The position numbers and the translations under genes are program-made. From Acidovorax kalamii (GTDB lineage Bacteria; Pseudomonadota; Gammaproteobacteria; Burkholderiales; Burkholderiaceae_C): a stretch of 64,000 nt of DNA. The notes beneath the pieces were generated by a model. That model made no database searches. It was given only the letters and a program-made list of their open reading frames with translations, and had not been told where the DNA came from. Each line of letters starts with the position of its first letter. Within the stretch, counting starts at the first letter, position 1. This document shows positions 17,155 through 24,998 of the stretch, piece after piece. The DNA is taken from NCBI RefSeq assembly GCF_002245625.1, contig NZ_NOIG01000006.1:425360-489359 (forward strand), read 5' to 3'.

Positions 17155-17874
17155 TCAGGCGGCGGGGTAGGTCCGTCCACCAAACACGCCGGTGCCCACG
17201 CGCACCAGCGTGCTGCCCGCCTGGATGGCAGCCTCCAGATCGGCCGTCATGCCCAGGGACAGGGTGTCGAACTGTGCCAGGCCCGGCTCCTTCAGTGCGG
17301 AAATTGAGTCAAAAAGTGCTTTTGCGCGCATGTGGATTGCCAGTTGCGCTTCAAATTCAGGAGCATGGTCGGGAATAGCCATGAGCCCCCGAACCACCAG
17401 CCGTGGCAGTTTTGCGACAGCCCGCACCAGCTCCAGTGCATCGGCGGGCACCACGCCCGATTTGGTGGGGCCGCCGTCGATATTGACCTGGATACATATA
17501 TGCAACGGTGGCAGTGGCTCCGGGCGCTGGGCCGACAGGCGTTCGGCGATCTTGAGCCGGTCCACCGTGTGCACCCAGTCGAAGTGCTCGGCCACGGGGC
17601 GGGTCTTGTTGCTCTGGATGGGGCCGATGCAATGCCACTGCAGTGCCACATCGGGCAGGGCCGCCCGCACGGCGGCGATCTTGTCCACGCCTTCCTGGAT
17701 GTAGTTTTCGCCAAAGGCGCGCTGGCCAGCGGCCACCGCTTCCAGCACCGCGTCGGCGCCAAAGGTCTTGGAAACGGCCAGCAGGCCGACGCTGGCCGGA
17801 TCGCGCCCAGCGGCCGTGCACGCCTGCGCCATCCTGCCCAGAACCTGTTGGAGGTTGTTAGCAATCGTGGTCAT
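17155..17874 (-). CDS. yggS: YggS/PROSC-family pyridoxal phosphate homeostasis protein
   Basis: A 239-residue PLP-binding protein of the YggS/PROSC family, which buffers PLP and supports amino-acid balance without a known catalytic role. The PLP lysine is in LLAVSKTF (near residue 36); HCIGPIQSNKTR, GLMAIPDHA and SLGMTADLEAAI are family blocks. The ATG at 17874 is chosen by family length. The stretch LAIHMRAKALFDSISALK is a local deviation that overlaps a possible degenerate palindromic repeat near 17290-17360. It is divergent from pilT, with 37 bases between starts, an arrangement common in proteobacteria. Confidence 0.92.
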   Translation of the reverse strand: MTTIANNLQQVLGRMAQACTAAGRDPASVGLLAVSKTFGADAVLEAVAAGQRAFGENYIQEGVDKIAAVRAALPDVALQWHCIGPIQSNKTRPVAEHFDWVHTVDRLKIAERLSAQRPEPLPPLHICIQVNIDGGPTKSGVVPADALELVRAVAKLPRLVVRGLMAIPDHAPEFEAQLAIHMRAKALFDSISALKEPGLAQFDTLSLGMTADLEAAIQAGSTLVRVGTGVFGGRTYPAA

Positions 17875-17911
17875 AATGTTTGGCAAGCGTACCAAACGAT
17901 AGAGGGACTCC

Positions 17912-18955
17912 GTGGACATCACCCAACTGCTCGCGTTCAGCGTCAAGAACAAGGCCTCCGACCTGCACCTCTCCGCTGGTCTGCCGCCCATGATCCGGGT
18001 CCACGGCGACGTACGGCGCATCAACGTCGATGCGCTGGACCACAAGACAGTGCACGCCATGGTGTACGACATCATGAGCGACTCGCAGCGCAAGACGTAT
18101 GAAGAGTTCCTGGAGGTGGACTTTTCCTTCGAGATCGAGGGCCTGGCCCGTTTTCGCGTCAACGCCTTCAACCAGAACCGGGGCGCGGCCGCCGTGTTCC
18201 GGACGATTCCGAGCAAGATCCTGACGCTGGAGCAGCTCAACGCCCCCAAGATCTTTGGCGATCTGGCCCTGAAGCCACGGGGCCTGGTGCTGGTGACCGG
18301 CCCCACGGGCTCGGGCAAGTCCACCACGCTGGCGGCCATGGTCAACTACCTCAACGAATCCGAATACGGCCACATCCTTACGGTGGAAGACCCGATCGAG
18401 TTCGTGCACGAGTCCAAGAAGTGCCTGATCAACCAGCGCGAAGTGGGGCCGATGACGCTGTCGTTCGCGGCGGCCCTGAAGTCTGCGTTGCGCGAAGACC
18501 CGGACGCCATCCTGGTGGGCGAAATGCGCGACCTCGAAACCATCCGCCTGGCCATGACGGCGGCGGAAACGGGCCACTTGGTCTTTGGCACGCTGCACAC
18601 GTCCAGCGCCGCCAAGACCATCGACCGGATCATCGACGTGTTCCCCGCCGAGGAAAAGGAAATGGTCCGCGCGATGCTGTCCGAATCGCTGCAGGCCGTG
18701 ATCTCTCAGACGCTGTGCAAGACCAAGGACGGCTCGGGCCGCGTGGCCGCGCACGAGATCATGCTGGGCACCAGCGCCATCCGCAACCTGATCCGCGAAG
18801 CCAAGGTGGCGCAGATGTATTCCACCATCCAGACCAGCAACAGCGTGGGCATGCAGACACTGGACCAGAACCTGACGGACCTCGTCCGGCGCAACATCAT
18901 CAGCCCGGCCGAGGCGCGTGCCAAGGCCAAGATCCCCGAGAATTTCCCTGGCTGA
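17912..18955 (+). CDS. pilT: Type IV pilus retraction ATPase PilT
   Basis: A 347-residue cytoplasmic hexameric ATPase that depolymerises type IV pili for twitching motility. Motifs: Walker A GPTGSGKSTTLAAM (about 130-143), Asp box ILTVEDPIEFVH, Walker B DAILVGEMRD, His box TGHLVFGTLHTSSA and the PilT retraction signature AIRNLIREAK. The start is GTG at 17912. It is first in a likely operon with a cyclic-nucleotide-binding-domain gene and pilU. Confidence 0.95.
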   Translation: MDITQLLAFSVKNKASDLHLSAGLPPMIRVHGDVRRINVDALDHKTVHAMVYDIMSDSQRKTYEEFLEVDFSFEIEGLARFRVNAFNQNRGAAAVFRTIPSKILTLEQLNAPKIFGDLALKPRGLVLVTGPTGSGKSTTLAAMVNYLNESEYGHILTVEDPIEFVHESKKCLINQREVGPMTLSFAAALKSALREDPDAILVGEMRDLETIRLAMTAAETGHLVFGTLHTSSAAKTIDRIIDVFPAEEKEMVRAMLSESLQAVISQTLCKTKDGSGRVAAHEIMLGTSAIRNLIREAKVAQMYSTIQTSNSVGMQTLDQNLTDLVRRNIISPAEARAKAKIPENFPG

Positions 18956-19012
18956 TCCGCGACCATCCATGTACCTTGCGACCCCACCAACGGCCGCATA
19001 CCGGAGCACCGT

Positions 19013-19648
19013 ATGAAAGGCATTCTGAGCCTTCTGAAAATGAAAACCCGCAGCGGCAAGACGGGGGACGACAACACGGATTCCGTGCTGTTCTCCACCG
19101 CGTTTGCGGGCCAGGGCGTGGACGATTCGATGCTGGTGCCCTGGGAGGCCCGCGCCGTCGAAGTGGGTGCCAAGCGCCTGCCCACCAGCCGCGGCGGCAA
19201 GCTGCTGCAGGGCCTGTGGGCCAAGGACAAGTACATGGCGCACCTGGACAAGGACGCCGTGGAGCGCATGGAGCGCTTCTTCGAATTTGCCGCCATCCCC
19301 TCCAACCGCGACGTGATCCGCCAGGACGAGTACGGCAACTTCATGGTGGTGCTGCTCACCGGCACCATTGCAGTGGACCGGGTTCAGCCCTGGGGCGAGC
19401 AACTGCGCCTGGCCGAGACCCGCCCGGGCGACATCCTGGGCGAGATGTCGCTGCTGGACAGCGGCATCCGCTTTTCGGCCTGCACCACACTCACCGACTG
19501 CGAGATCGCGGTGCTCTCCGCCGAGGCCATGGACGACATGATGAGCAAGGACCCGCAGCTTGCCGCCAGCCTGATTGCGCTGCTGGCCCGCAAGCTGTCG
19601 CTGCGCCTGCGCGTGGTGAGTGCCCGTCTCAGCGACAACCAGAAGTGA
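19013..19648 (+). CDS. Cyclic-nucleotide-binding domain protein between pilT and pilU
   Basis: A 211-residue protein with one CRP-like cNMP-binding fold at about residues 80-200 (FEFAAIPSNRDVIRQDEYGN, VVLLTGTIAVDR, RPGDILGEMSLLDSG). There is no DNA-binding helix-turn-helix after the domain, so it is not a CRP-type regulator. The phosphate-binding cassette reads GEMSLLDSGIRFSACT: the Gly-Glu is kept, but the usual Arg-Ala pair is not obvious, so ligand binding is uncertain. Lying between the two retraction ATPases with good ribosome sites, it probably tunes pilus retraction in response to a nucleotide or by protein contact (inference). Confidence 0.8.
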   Translation: MKGILSLLKMKTRSGKTGDDNTDSVLFSTAFAGQGVDDSMLVPWEARAVEVGAKRLPTSRGGKLLQGLWAKDKYMAHLDKDAVERMERFFEFAAIPSNRDVIRQDEYGNFMVVLLTGTIAVDRVQPWGEQLRLAETRPGDILGEMSLLDSGIRFSACTTLTDCEIAVLSAEAMDDMMSKDPQLAASLIALLARKLSLRLRVVSARLSDNQK

Positions 19649-19724
19649 TGCAGGTGATGCAACAACCCAAGACCCAGACCCATGAGCGTCCGACAGACGA
19701 CGACCACCCCCGGGAGAAATTCTG

Positions 19725-20861
19725 ATGGAACGCGATCAGGCCAGTAAATTCATCAACGACCTGCTCAAGCTGATGGTCAGCCGCAATGGCAGCGACTTGT
19801 TCATCACGGCAGAGTTTCCACCGGCCATCAAGGTCGATGGCAAGGTGACCAAGGTGTCGCCACAACCGCTCACACCCACCCACACGCTCACGCTGGCGCG
19901 CTCTGTGATGAGCGACAAGCAAGTGGCCGACTTTGAACGCACCAAGGAGTGCAATTTCGCCATCTCGCCCGCCGGCATCGGCCGCTTCCGCGTCAACGCC
20001 TTTGTCCAGCAGGGCCGGGTTGGCATGGTGCTGCGGACGATCCCGCTCACGCTGCCCACCATCGATGGCCTGGGTGTGCCGCAGGTGCTCAAGGAAGTGA
20101 CGATGACCAAGCGCGGCCTGTGCATCCTGGTGGGTGCCACGGGCTCGGGCAAGTCCACCACGCTGGCCGCCATGGTGGACTGGCGCAACGAGAACTCGTT
20201 CGGCCACATCATCACGGTGGAAGACCCGGTGGAATTCGTGCACCCGCACAAGAACTGCGTGGTGACGCAGCGCGAAGTGGGCCTGGACACCGACAGCTGG
20301 GAAGCGGCGCTGAAGAACACGCTGCGCCAGGCGCCCGATGTGATCCTGATGGGCGAAATCCGCGACCGCGAGACCATGGAACACGCCGTGGCCTTTGCCG
20401 AAACCGGTCACTTGTGCCTGGCCACGCTGCACGCCAACAGCGCCAACCAGGCGCTGGACCGGATCATCAACTTCTTCCCCGAAGAACGCCGTGCGCAGCT
20501 GCTGATGGACCTGTCGCTCAACCTGCGCGCCATGGTGTCGCAGCGCCTGATCCCCAAGCAGGACGGAAAGGGCCGTGCGGCTGCAGTGGAGGTCATGCTC
20601 AACACGCCGCTGATCTCCGATTTGATCTTCAAGGGCGAGGTCTCCGAGATCAAGGAGATCATGAAAAAGAGCCGCAACCTGGGCATGCAGACCTTCGACC
20701 AGGCGCTGTTCGACCTGTACGAGGCCAATGTGATCAGCTACGAAGACGCTCTGCGCAACGCCGACTCGCTCAACGATCTGCGCCTGCAGATCAAGCTCAA
20801 CAGCCAACGCGCTAAGTCCCCCGACCTGGCCCAGGGCACCGAGCACTTTGCGATTGTCTGA
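19725..20861 (+). CDS. pilU: PilT-like type IV pilus ATPase PilU
   Basis: A 378-residue paralogue of PilT, the accessory retraction ATPase that works with PilT. It has Walker A GATGSGKSTTLAAM (about 139-152), Asp box IITVEDPVEFVH, Walker B DVILMGEIRD and His box TGHLCLATLHANSA. It differs from PilT in the longer C-terminus after VISYEDALRNADS, as is usual for PilU. GGGAGA precedes the ATG. It is the last gene of the pilT cluster; a terminator follows. Confidence 0.94.
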   Translation: MERDQASKFINDLLKLMVSRNGSDLFITAEFPPAIKVDGKVTKVSPQPLTPTHTLTLARSVMSDKQVADFERTKECNFAISPAGIGRFRVNAFVQQGRVGMVLRTIPLTLPTIDGLGVPQVLKEVTMTKRGLCILVGATGSGKSTTLAAMVDWRNENSFGHIITVEDPVEFVHPHKNCVVTQREVGLDTDSWEAALKNTLRQAPDVILMGEIRDRETMEHAVAFAETGHLCLATLHANSANQALDRIINFFPEERRAQLLMDLSLNLRAMVSQRLIPKQDGKGRAAAVEVMLNTPLISDLIFKGEVSEIKEIMKKSRNLGMQTFDQALFDLYEANVISYEDALRNADSLNDLRLQIKLNSQRAKSPDLAQGTEHFAIV

Positions 20862-20914
20862 CCGGGGCTGCCGCGACTCTCAGGGCCCGTCGCCCCTGCT
20901 TCACCCCCTTTTCG

Positions 20915-20936
20915 CCCGCCCTCTTGGGCGGGTTTT
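20915..20936 (+). terminator. Rho-independent terminator after pilU
   Basis: CCCGCCC, a TCTT loop and GGGCGGG followed directly by TTTT; 53 bases after the pilU stop. Confidence 0.88.
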
Positions 20937-20973
20937 CATTTCACGAACCCGTTAACCCTTCTCCGCTACCGCC

Positions 20974-21888
20974 ATGCCAAGCACCAATCCCCGCACCTAC
21001 GACGCCACCCCTTCCCGCAAGGTCGCCTTCCTGGGCCTGGGGGTGATGGGCTACCCCATGGCCGGGCACCTCGCCCTGGCCGGACATGAAGTGACGGTGT
21101 ATAACCGCACCGCTGCTAAATCAGTAGCATGGTGTGCAGAGTACGCAGGCGCAAAGGCCCCAAAACATGCCGCAACGCCGCGCGAGGCGGCTGCGGGCGC
21201 CGACATCGTGTTCTGCTGCGTGGGCAACGACAACGACCTGCGCTCGGTGACCCTGGGAGCCGATGGTGCATTTGCGGGCATGCAGCCCGGCGCCATCTTT
21301 GTGGACCACACCACGGCCTCGGCCGAAGTGGCGCGCGAGCTGTACGCGGCTGCCAAGGCGCAAGGCCTGCAGTTTGTCGATGCGCCCGTCTCGGGCGGCC
21401 AGGCAGGTGCACAGAATGGCCAGCTCACGGTGATGTGTGGTGGCGACGCCGCGGCTTTTGATGCGGCCCAGCCCGTGGCCATGGCGTTTTCGCGCGCCTT
21501 CACGCTGCTGGGCGAGAGCGGCTCGGGCCAGCTGGCCAAGATGGTCAACCAGATCTGCATTGCCGGGCTGGTGCAGGGCCTGTCCGAAGCCGTGGCCTTT
21601 GGCCAGAACGCGGGGCTGGACATGAAGCAGGTGCTGGACGTGATCGGCAAGGGCGCCGCCCAGAGCTGGCAGATGGACAACCGGGGCAAGACCATGGTGG
21701 ACGGCAAGTTCGACTTCGGCTTTGCCGTGGACTGGATGCGCAAGGACCTGGGCCTGGTGCTCGACGAGGCCAAGCGCAACGGCTCGCGCCTGCCGGTGAC
21801 GGCGCTGGTGGACCAGTTCTATGCCGATGTGCAGCAGATGGGCGGCAACCGCTGGGATACCTCCAGCCTGATCAAGCGGTTGAAGTAA
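20974..21888 (+). CDS. NAD(P)-dependent beta-hydroxyacid dehydrogenase (3-hydroxyisobutyrate / tartronate-semialdehyde reductase family)
   Basis: A 304-residue member of the beta-hydroxyacid dehydrogenase family. The N-terminal Rossmann motif is VAFLGLGVMGYPMAGHLA (residues about 18-35), the substrate loop is DAPVSGGQAGAQNGQL and the catalytic Lys lies in GQLAKMVNQI. The family reduces or oxidises small 3-hydroxy acids such as 3-hydroxyisobutyrate or tartronate semialdehyde. Substrate cannot be assigned from context, as the neighbours are unrelated. A palindromic-repeat-like patch (GCTGCTAAATCAGTAGC) lies within the codons at about 21112-21128. Confidence 0.85.
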   Translation: MPSTNPRTYDATPSRKVAFLGLGVMGYPMAGHLALAGHEVTVYNRTAAKSVAWCAEYAGAKAPKHAATPREAAAGADIVFCCVGNDNDLRSVTLGADGAFAGMQPGAIFVDHTTASAEVARELYAAAKAQGLQFVDAPVSGGQAGAQNGQLTVMCGGDAAAFDAAQPVAMAFSRAFTLLGESGSGQLAKMVNQICIAGLVQGLSEAVAFGQNAGLDMKQVLDVIGKGAAQSWQMDNRGKTMVDGKFDFGFAVDWMRKDLGLVLDEAKRNGSRLPVTALVDQFYADVQQMGGNRWDTSSLIKRLK

Positions 21889-21890
21889 GA

Positions 21891-21975
21891 AGCCCCCCTG
21901 AGGCGCTTCGCGCCATCCCCCCAAGGGGGGACGCCCCCGGCGCGGCGGGGCGGCCCTTGCGCGGGGGCACGGGCA
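21891..21975. repeat. Intergenic GC-rich repeat, family 1, copy 3
   Basis: Follows the dehydrogenase stop: GCCCCCCTGAGGCGCTTCGC, then CCCCCCAAGGGGGGACGCCCCC and GGCGGGGCGGCCCTTGC. CCCCCC-AA-GGGGGG is a perfect hairpin. The arrangement is the same as at 1513 and 15888. Confidence 0.72.
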
Positions 21976-22025
21976 CTGGTCACGCCAGTTTCATGGTGCA
22001 GCGCGCAATGCGAAGCCTCAAGTAA

Positions 22026-22060
22026 AAAGTCCCGAACTACGCTACGCGGTTCGGGACTTT
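22026..22060 (-). terminator. Rho-independent terminator of the yraN-diaA-dolP operon
   Basis: A 12-bp inverted repeat, AAAGTCCCGAAC / GTTCGGGACTTT, with an 11-nt loop. On the minus strand it ends in a T-rich run and lies 34 bases past the dolP stop. It could also work in the other direction for the plus-strand dehydrogenase gene. Confidence 0.88.
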
Positions 22061-22093
22061 GGCATTGGAGTCAGATGTTGTCGCCCTCAGCCC

Positions 22094-22759
22094 TCAGCCT
22101 CCTGCGGGCTGGGTGTCCGTCGTCACCGGCGCGGGCTGGGGCGCGATGCGGCGCAGCTCTTCTTCCGACACGATCTCGAACACGCGCACGACCTTGCGCA
22201 CATCACTCACGCCGCGTGCGATCTCGGTGGCGCGGTTGGCTTCGCGCTGCGACACCCGGCCCATCAGGTACACGATGTTGCGCTCGGTCACCACCTTGAA
22301 GGAGTTGGCCGAGATGTCCTGGGCGTCCACCAGGCTGGCGCGCACCTTGCCGGTGATGAAGGTGTCGTTGGAGCGCTGGCCCAGCGTGGTGTTCGGCATC
22401 ACGGCCAGGTCGTTCACCACCGAGCGGGTGTTCTCCACCTGCGAGACGATCTGCTCCACGGTCTGGCGGTCCTGGGCATTGGGCACCTCGCCGGTCAGCA
22501 GCGCCTGGCGGTTGTAGCTGGTCACGTTGACGTGGACGCGGTCGCCCAGGGTTTCGCGGATGCGGTTGGCCGCACGCAGCTCGATGCCCTCGTCTTCGAT
22601 CTGGGTGCCGGTGGTGCGGCGGTCCACGGCCATCACGCCGCCCACCACAGCACCACCCACGATCAGCGGGGCGCAGGCCGACAAGCCTGCGGCCAGCGCA
22701 GCGGCGGCCAGCACCGTGCACACGGTGCGGCGGGTACGGGCCAGGGTTGGGTTGTTCAT
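22094..22759 (-). CDS. dolP: BON-domain outer-membrane lipoprotein (DolP/YraP-like)
   Basis: A 221-residue lipoprotein: the signal peptide ends in the lipobox LSAC (Cys near residue 29), followed by the small-residue stretch VGGAVVGGVMAV and two BON domains (about 48-125 and 126-200; VNVTSYNRQALLTGEVPNAQ and VVTERNIVYLMGRVSQREA). DolP supports outer-membrane integrity and the BAM machinery. The ATG at 22759 overlaps the last base of the upstream TGA stop (TGATG), so translation is coupled to the SIS-domain gene. The extreme C-terminus is Pro/Thr-rich. Confidence 0.9.
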   Translation of the reverse strand: MNNPTLARTRRTVCTVLAAAALAAGLSACAPLIVGGAVVGGVMAVDRRTTGTQIEDEGIELRAANRIRETLGDRVHVNVTSYNRQALLTGEVPNAQDRQTVEQIVSQVENTRSVVNDLAVMPNTTLGQRSNDTFITGKVRASLVDAQDISANSFKVVTERNIVYLMGRVSQREANRATEIARGVSDVRKVVRVFEIVSEEELRRIAPQPAPVTTDTQPAGG

Positions 22760-23358
22760 CACGGAATCTCCTGTTCACCAAGTAACTGGGCATCCACGCC
22801 GTCGCACAGGCAGTGCAGCGCCAGGGCATGGACTTCACGCACGCGCGCTGCGCGGTCGTGGGGGACACTGATCAGTACGTCGGTCTCGCGCAGCAAGGCG
22901 GCCAGCTTGCCGCCGGTGCGGCCGGTCAGCACCACCACGGTCATGTCGCGCTCATGGGCGGCTTCGGTGGCGGCCAGCAGGTTGGCGTCGTTGCCGGTGA
23001 CCGACAGGGCCAACAGCACATCGCCCGCCTGGCCCAGCGCCCGCACCTGGCGGGCAAACTGCTGGGCCGCATCCTGGCTGGCCGCTGCGGCAGCCGTCAG
23101 CAAGGTGCTGTCGGCGGTCAGCGCCAGGGCGGCCAGCTCCGGCCGCTCCCGCTCAAAACCAGCTACACAGAAGGCGGCAAACTGCTGGGCTTCGGCAGCC
23201 GAGGCCCCATTGCCACAGGCCAGCACCTTGCCGCCGCTGGTCACGCAGGCGAGCACGGCCTGCACGGCGGCAGCGATGGGGTGGCTGAGGGCTTGCGCGG
23301 CCTGGTACTTCAGGTCGGCGCTGTCGATGAAATGCTGTTGGATGCGTTGCTCAAGCAT
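22759..23358 (-). CDS. diaA: SIS-domain protein, DiaA / phosphoheptose isomerase-like
   Basis: A 199-residue SIS-domain protein of the GmhA/DiaA family. The motif GNGASAAEAQQFAA (about 49-62) and LSVTGNDANLLAA are the sugar-phosphate-binding loops. GmhA isomerises sedoheptulose 7-phosphate; DiaA instead stimulates DnaA at oriC. In the yraN-SIS-dolP order, the gene corresponds to diaA of E. coli, so I favour DiaA, with a GmhA role possible. The TGA stop shares its T with the dolP ATG. Confidence 0.83.
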   Translation of the reverse strand: MLEQRIQQHFIDSADLKYQAAQALSHPIAAAVQAVLACVTSGGKVLACGNGASAAEAQQFAAFCVAGFERERPELAALALTADSTLLTAAAAASQDAAQQFARQVRALGQAGDVLLALSVTGNDANLLAATEAAHERDMTVVVLTGRTGGKLAALLRETDVLISVPHDRAARVREVHALALHCLCDGVDAQLLGEQEIP

Positions 23359-23466
23359 GAGGGCCCGATGATACCCGCCGCGTGTTACAGCTTTTGTAGC
23401 AAACCGTAGCCACCTGCATGGCTCTGGGGCACAACCCCCTGCGCGGCGGTCAGGCCCGGATGCGCG

Positions 23467-23898
23467 CTACTGCGCATCAAACGCGGCCTGGAGCCACGAC
23501 ACCGATGCGCCTTGCACCAGCACCACATCAAACCGGCAAGGCGGCGGCGATGGCAGGCGCATCAGATACTGCCGCGCCGCAAACACGATGCGCTGCTGCT
23601 TGGTGGCGCTGATGCTGGCCCCGGCGCCGCCAAAGGCCTGGCTGCTGCGGCTGCGCACCTCCACAAACACCAGCGTGCCATCCCGCGCGCGCATCACCAG
23701 GTCAATCTCGCCCCCGCCGCGCCCGGGCGTCCGATAATTGCGCACCACCAGCTGCAGGCCCGCCGCCTGCAGGTGGGCCAGGGCCTGGTCTTCGGCAGCA
23801 TTGCCCCGATCCCGCGTCGTGGCGGCTGGGGTGGTCGCAGCGGCTTGGGCAACCCGGCCTGGTGCGCTGTCCGCTTGTCTTTTTTCAAGGAATTTCAT
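23467..23898 (-). CDS. yraN: UPF0102 (YraN) family nuclease-like protein
   Basis: A 143-residue protein of the YraN/UPF0102 family, with a PD-(D/E)xK nuclease-like fold. GNAAEDQALAHLQAAG, RNYRTPGRGGGEIDLVMRA and TLVFVEVRSRSS hold the conserved Glu, Asp and Glu-x-Lys-like positions (the last reads EVR rather than EVK). The function is not established. The ATG at 23898 has a GAGG about 7 bases upstream; a longer frame to 23934 would overlap rsmI. Its start codon occupies 23896-23898, sharing one base with the opposite-strand rsmI start. Confidence 0.86.
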   Translation of the reverse strand: MKFLEKRQADSAPGRVAQAAATTPAATTRDRGNAAEDQALAHLQAAGLQLVVRNYRTPGRGGGEIDLVMRARDGTLVFVEVRSRSSQAFGGAGASISATKQQRIVFAARQYLMRLPSPPPCRFDVVLVQGASVSWLQAAFDAQ

Positions 23899-24851
23899 TG
23901 AGCGCCTCTTTCGCTTCAGCCCTGGGCGCCGCACGCGATGCAGCGGCTGCGCAGCATTATCCCGAGGGCGCGCTGTACATCGTGGCCACGCCCATCGGCA
24001 ACCTGGCCGACATCACGCTGCGCGCGCTGCATGTGCTGCAGCTGGCCGACACCGTGGCCTGCGAGGACACGCGCCACACCCAGGCGCTGCTGCGCGCCTA
24101 TGGCATCGACAAAGGCGCGGCCCAGCTGCTGGCCGTGCACCAGCACAACGAGGCCGAGGCCGCACAGGCCGTGGTGCAGCGGCTGCAGCAAGGCCAGCGG
24201 GTGGCCTATGTGAGCGACGCAGGCACCCCGGGCGTGAGCGACCCTGGCGCCCGCCTGGTCGCGGCCGTGCACGCTGCGGGCCTGCGCGCCCTGCCCCTGC
24301 CCGGCGCCAGCAGCATCACCACGGCCCTCAGTGCGGCCGGTGCCGTGGCCCACAGCGCCGAACATGGCGGTTTTGTGTTTGCCGGTTTTCTGCCCGTGAA
24401 GAATGCGGAGCGCGCCAGCGTGATTGCGCAACAGCTGGCCGCCGAGCCCCGCTGCGTGGTGCTGCTCGAAGCCCCCCATCGCATTGGCGAACTGGCCCAG
24501 GCCCTGGGCGTGCTGGGCACGCGCCCGGTAACGCTGGCGCGCGAGCTGACCAAGCAGTTTGAAGAAATCACCACCCAGCCCGCCCAGGCCCTGACGGCCT
24601 GGCTGGATGGCTCGCCCCAGCGCTCGCGCGGCGAATTCGTGGTGTTGCTGCACCCCGTGCCTGTGGCGGGCAACGACGGCGAAAGCCTGCGGGTGCTGCG
24701 CCTGCTGCTGGCCGAGTTGCCGCTGAAAAGCGCTGTGCGCCTGGCGGCCGACATCACCGGCGCGTCGCGCAATGTGCTGTACGACACGGCCCTGGCGTGG
24801 AAGCGCGACGGAGCGAACGGCACCGACGCCGAATCCGACGCAGCCGACTGA
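23898..24851 (+). CDS. rsmI: 16S rRNA 2'-O-ribose C1402 methyltransferase
   Basis: A 317-residue SAM-dependent methyltransferase (tetrapyrrole methylase fold) that methylates C1402 in the ribosomal P site. Motifs are LYIVATPIGNLADITLRAL, ACEDTRHTQALL, YVSDAGTPGVSDPGARLV, GASSITTALSAAG and ELTKQFEEI. I choose the TTG at 23898 because AAGGA lies 6 bases upstream and the following residues fit the family; a GTG at 23862 would extend 12 residues into yraN. It stands divergent to yraN. Confidence 0.9.
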   Translation: MSASFASALGAARDAAAAQHYPEGALYIVATPIGNLADITLRALHVLQLADTVACEDTRHTQALLRAYGIDKGAAQLLAVHQHNEAEAAQAVVQRLQQGQRVAYVSDAGTPGVSDPGARLVAAVHAAGLRALPLPGASSITTALSAAGAVAHSAEHGGFVFAGFLPVKNAERASVIAQQLAAEPRCVVLLEAPHRIGELAQALGVLGTRPVTLARELTKQFEEITTQPAQALTAWLDGSPQRSRGEFVVLLHPVPVAGNDGESLRVLRLLLAELPLKSAVRLAADITGASRNVLYDTALAWKRDGANGTDAESDAAD

Positions 24852-24998
24852 ACCCAACCTCCGGTGTCGGCGGTCGCGGCACCAAAAAATCTTGGTCAAA
24901 ATGGCCGCCTCCGCGCGACCATCAATCCTTGATAGCTATTTATTTAATAGCAATCAACCCACCAGCAATCCCGCAGCCAAAGCCCCGCCACAGGGGCC

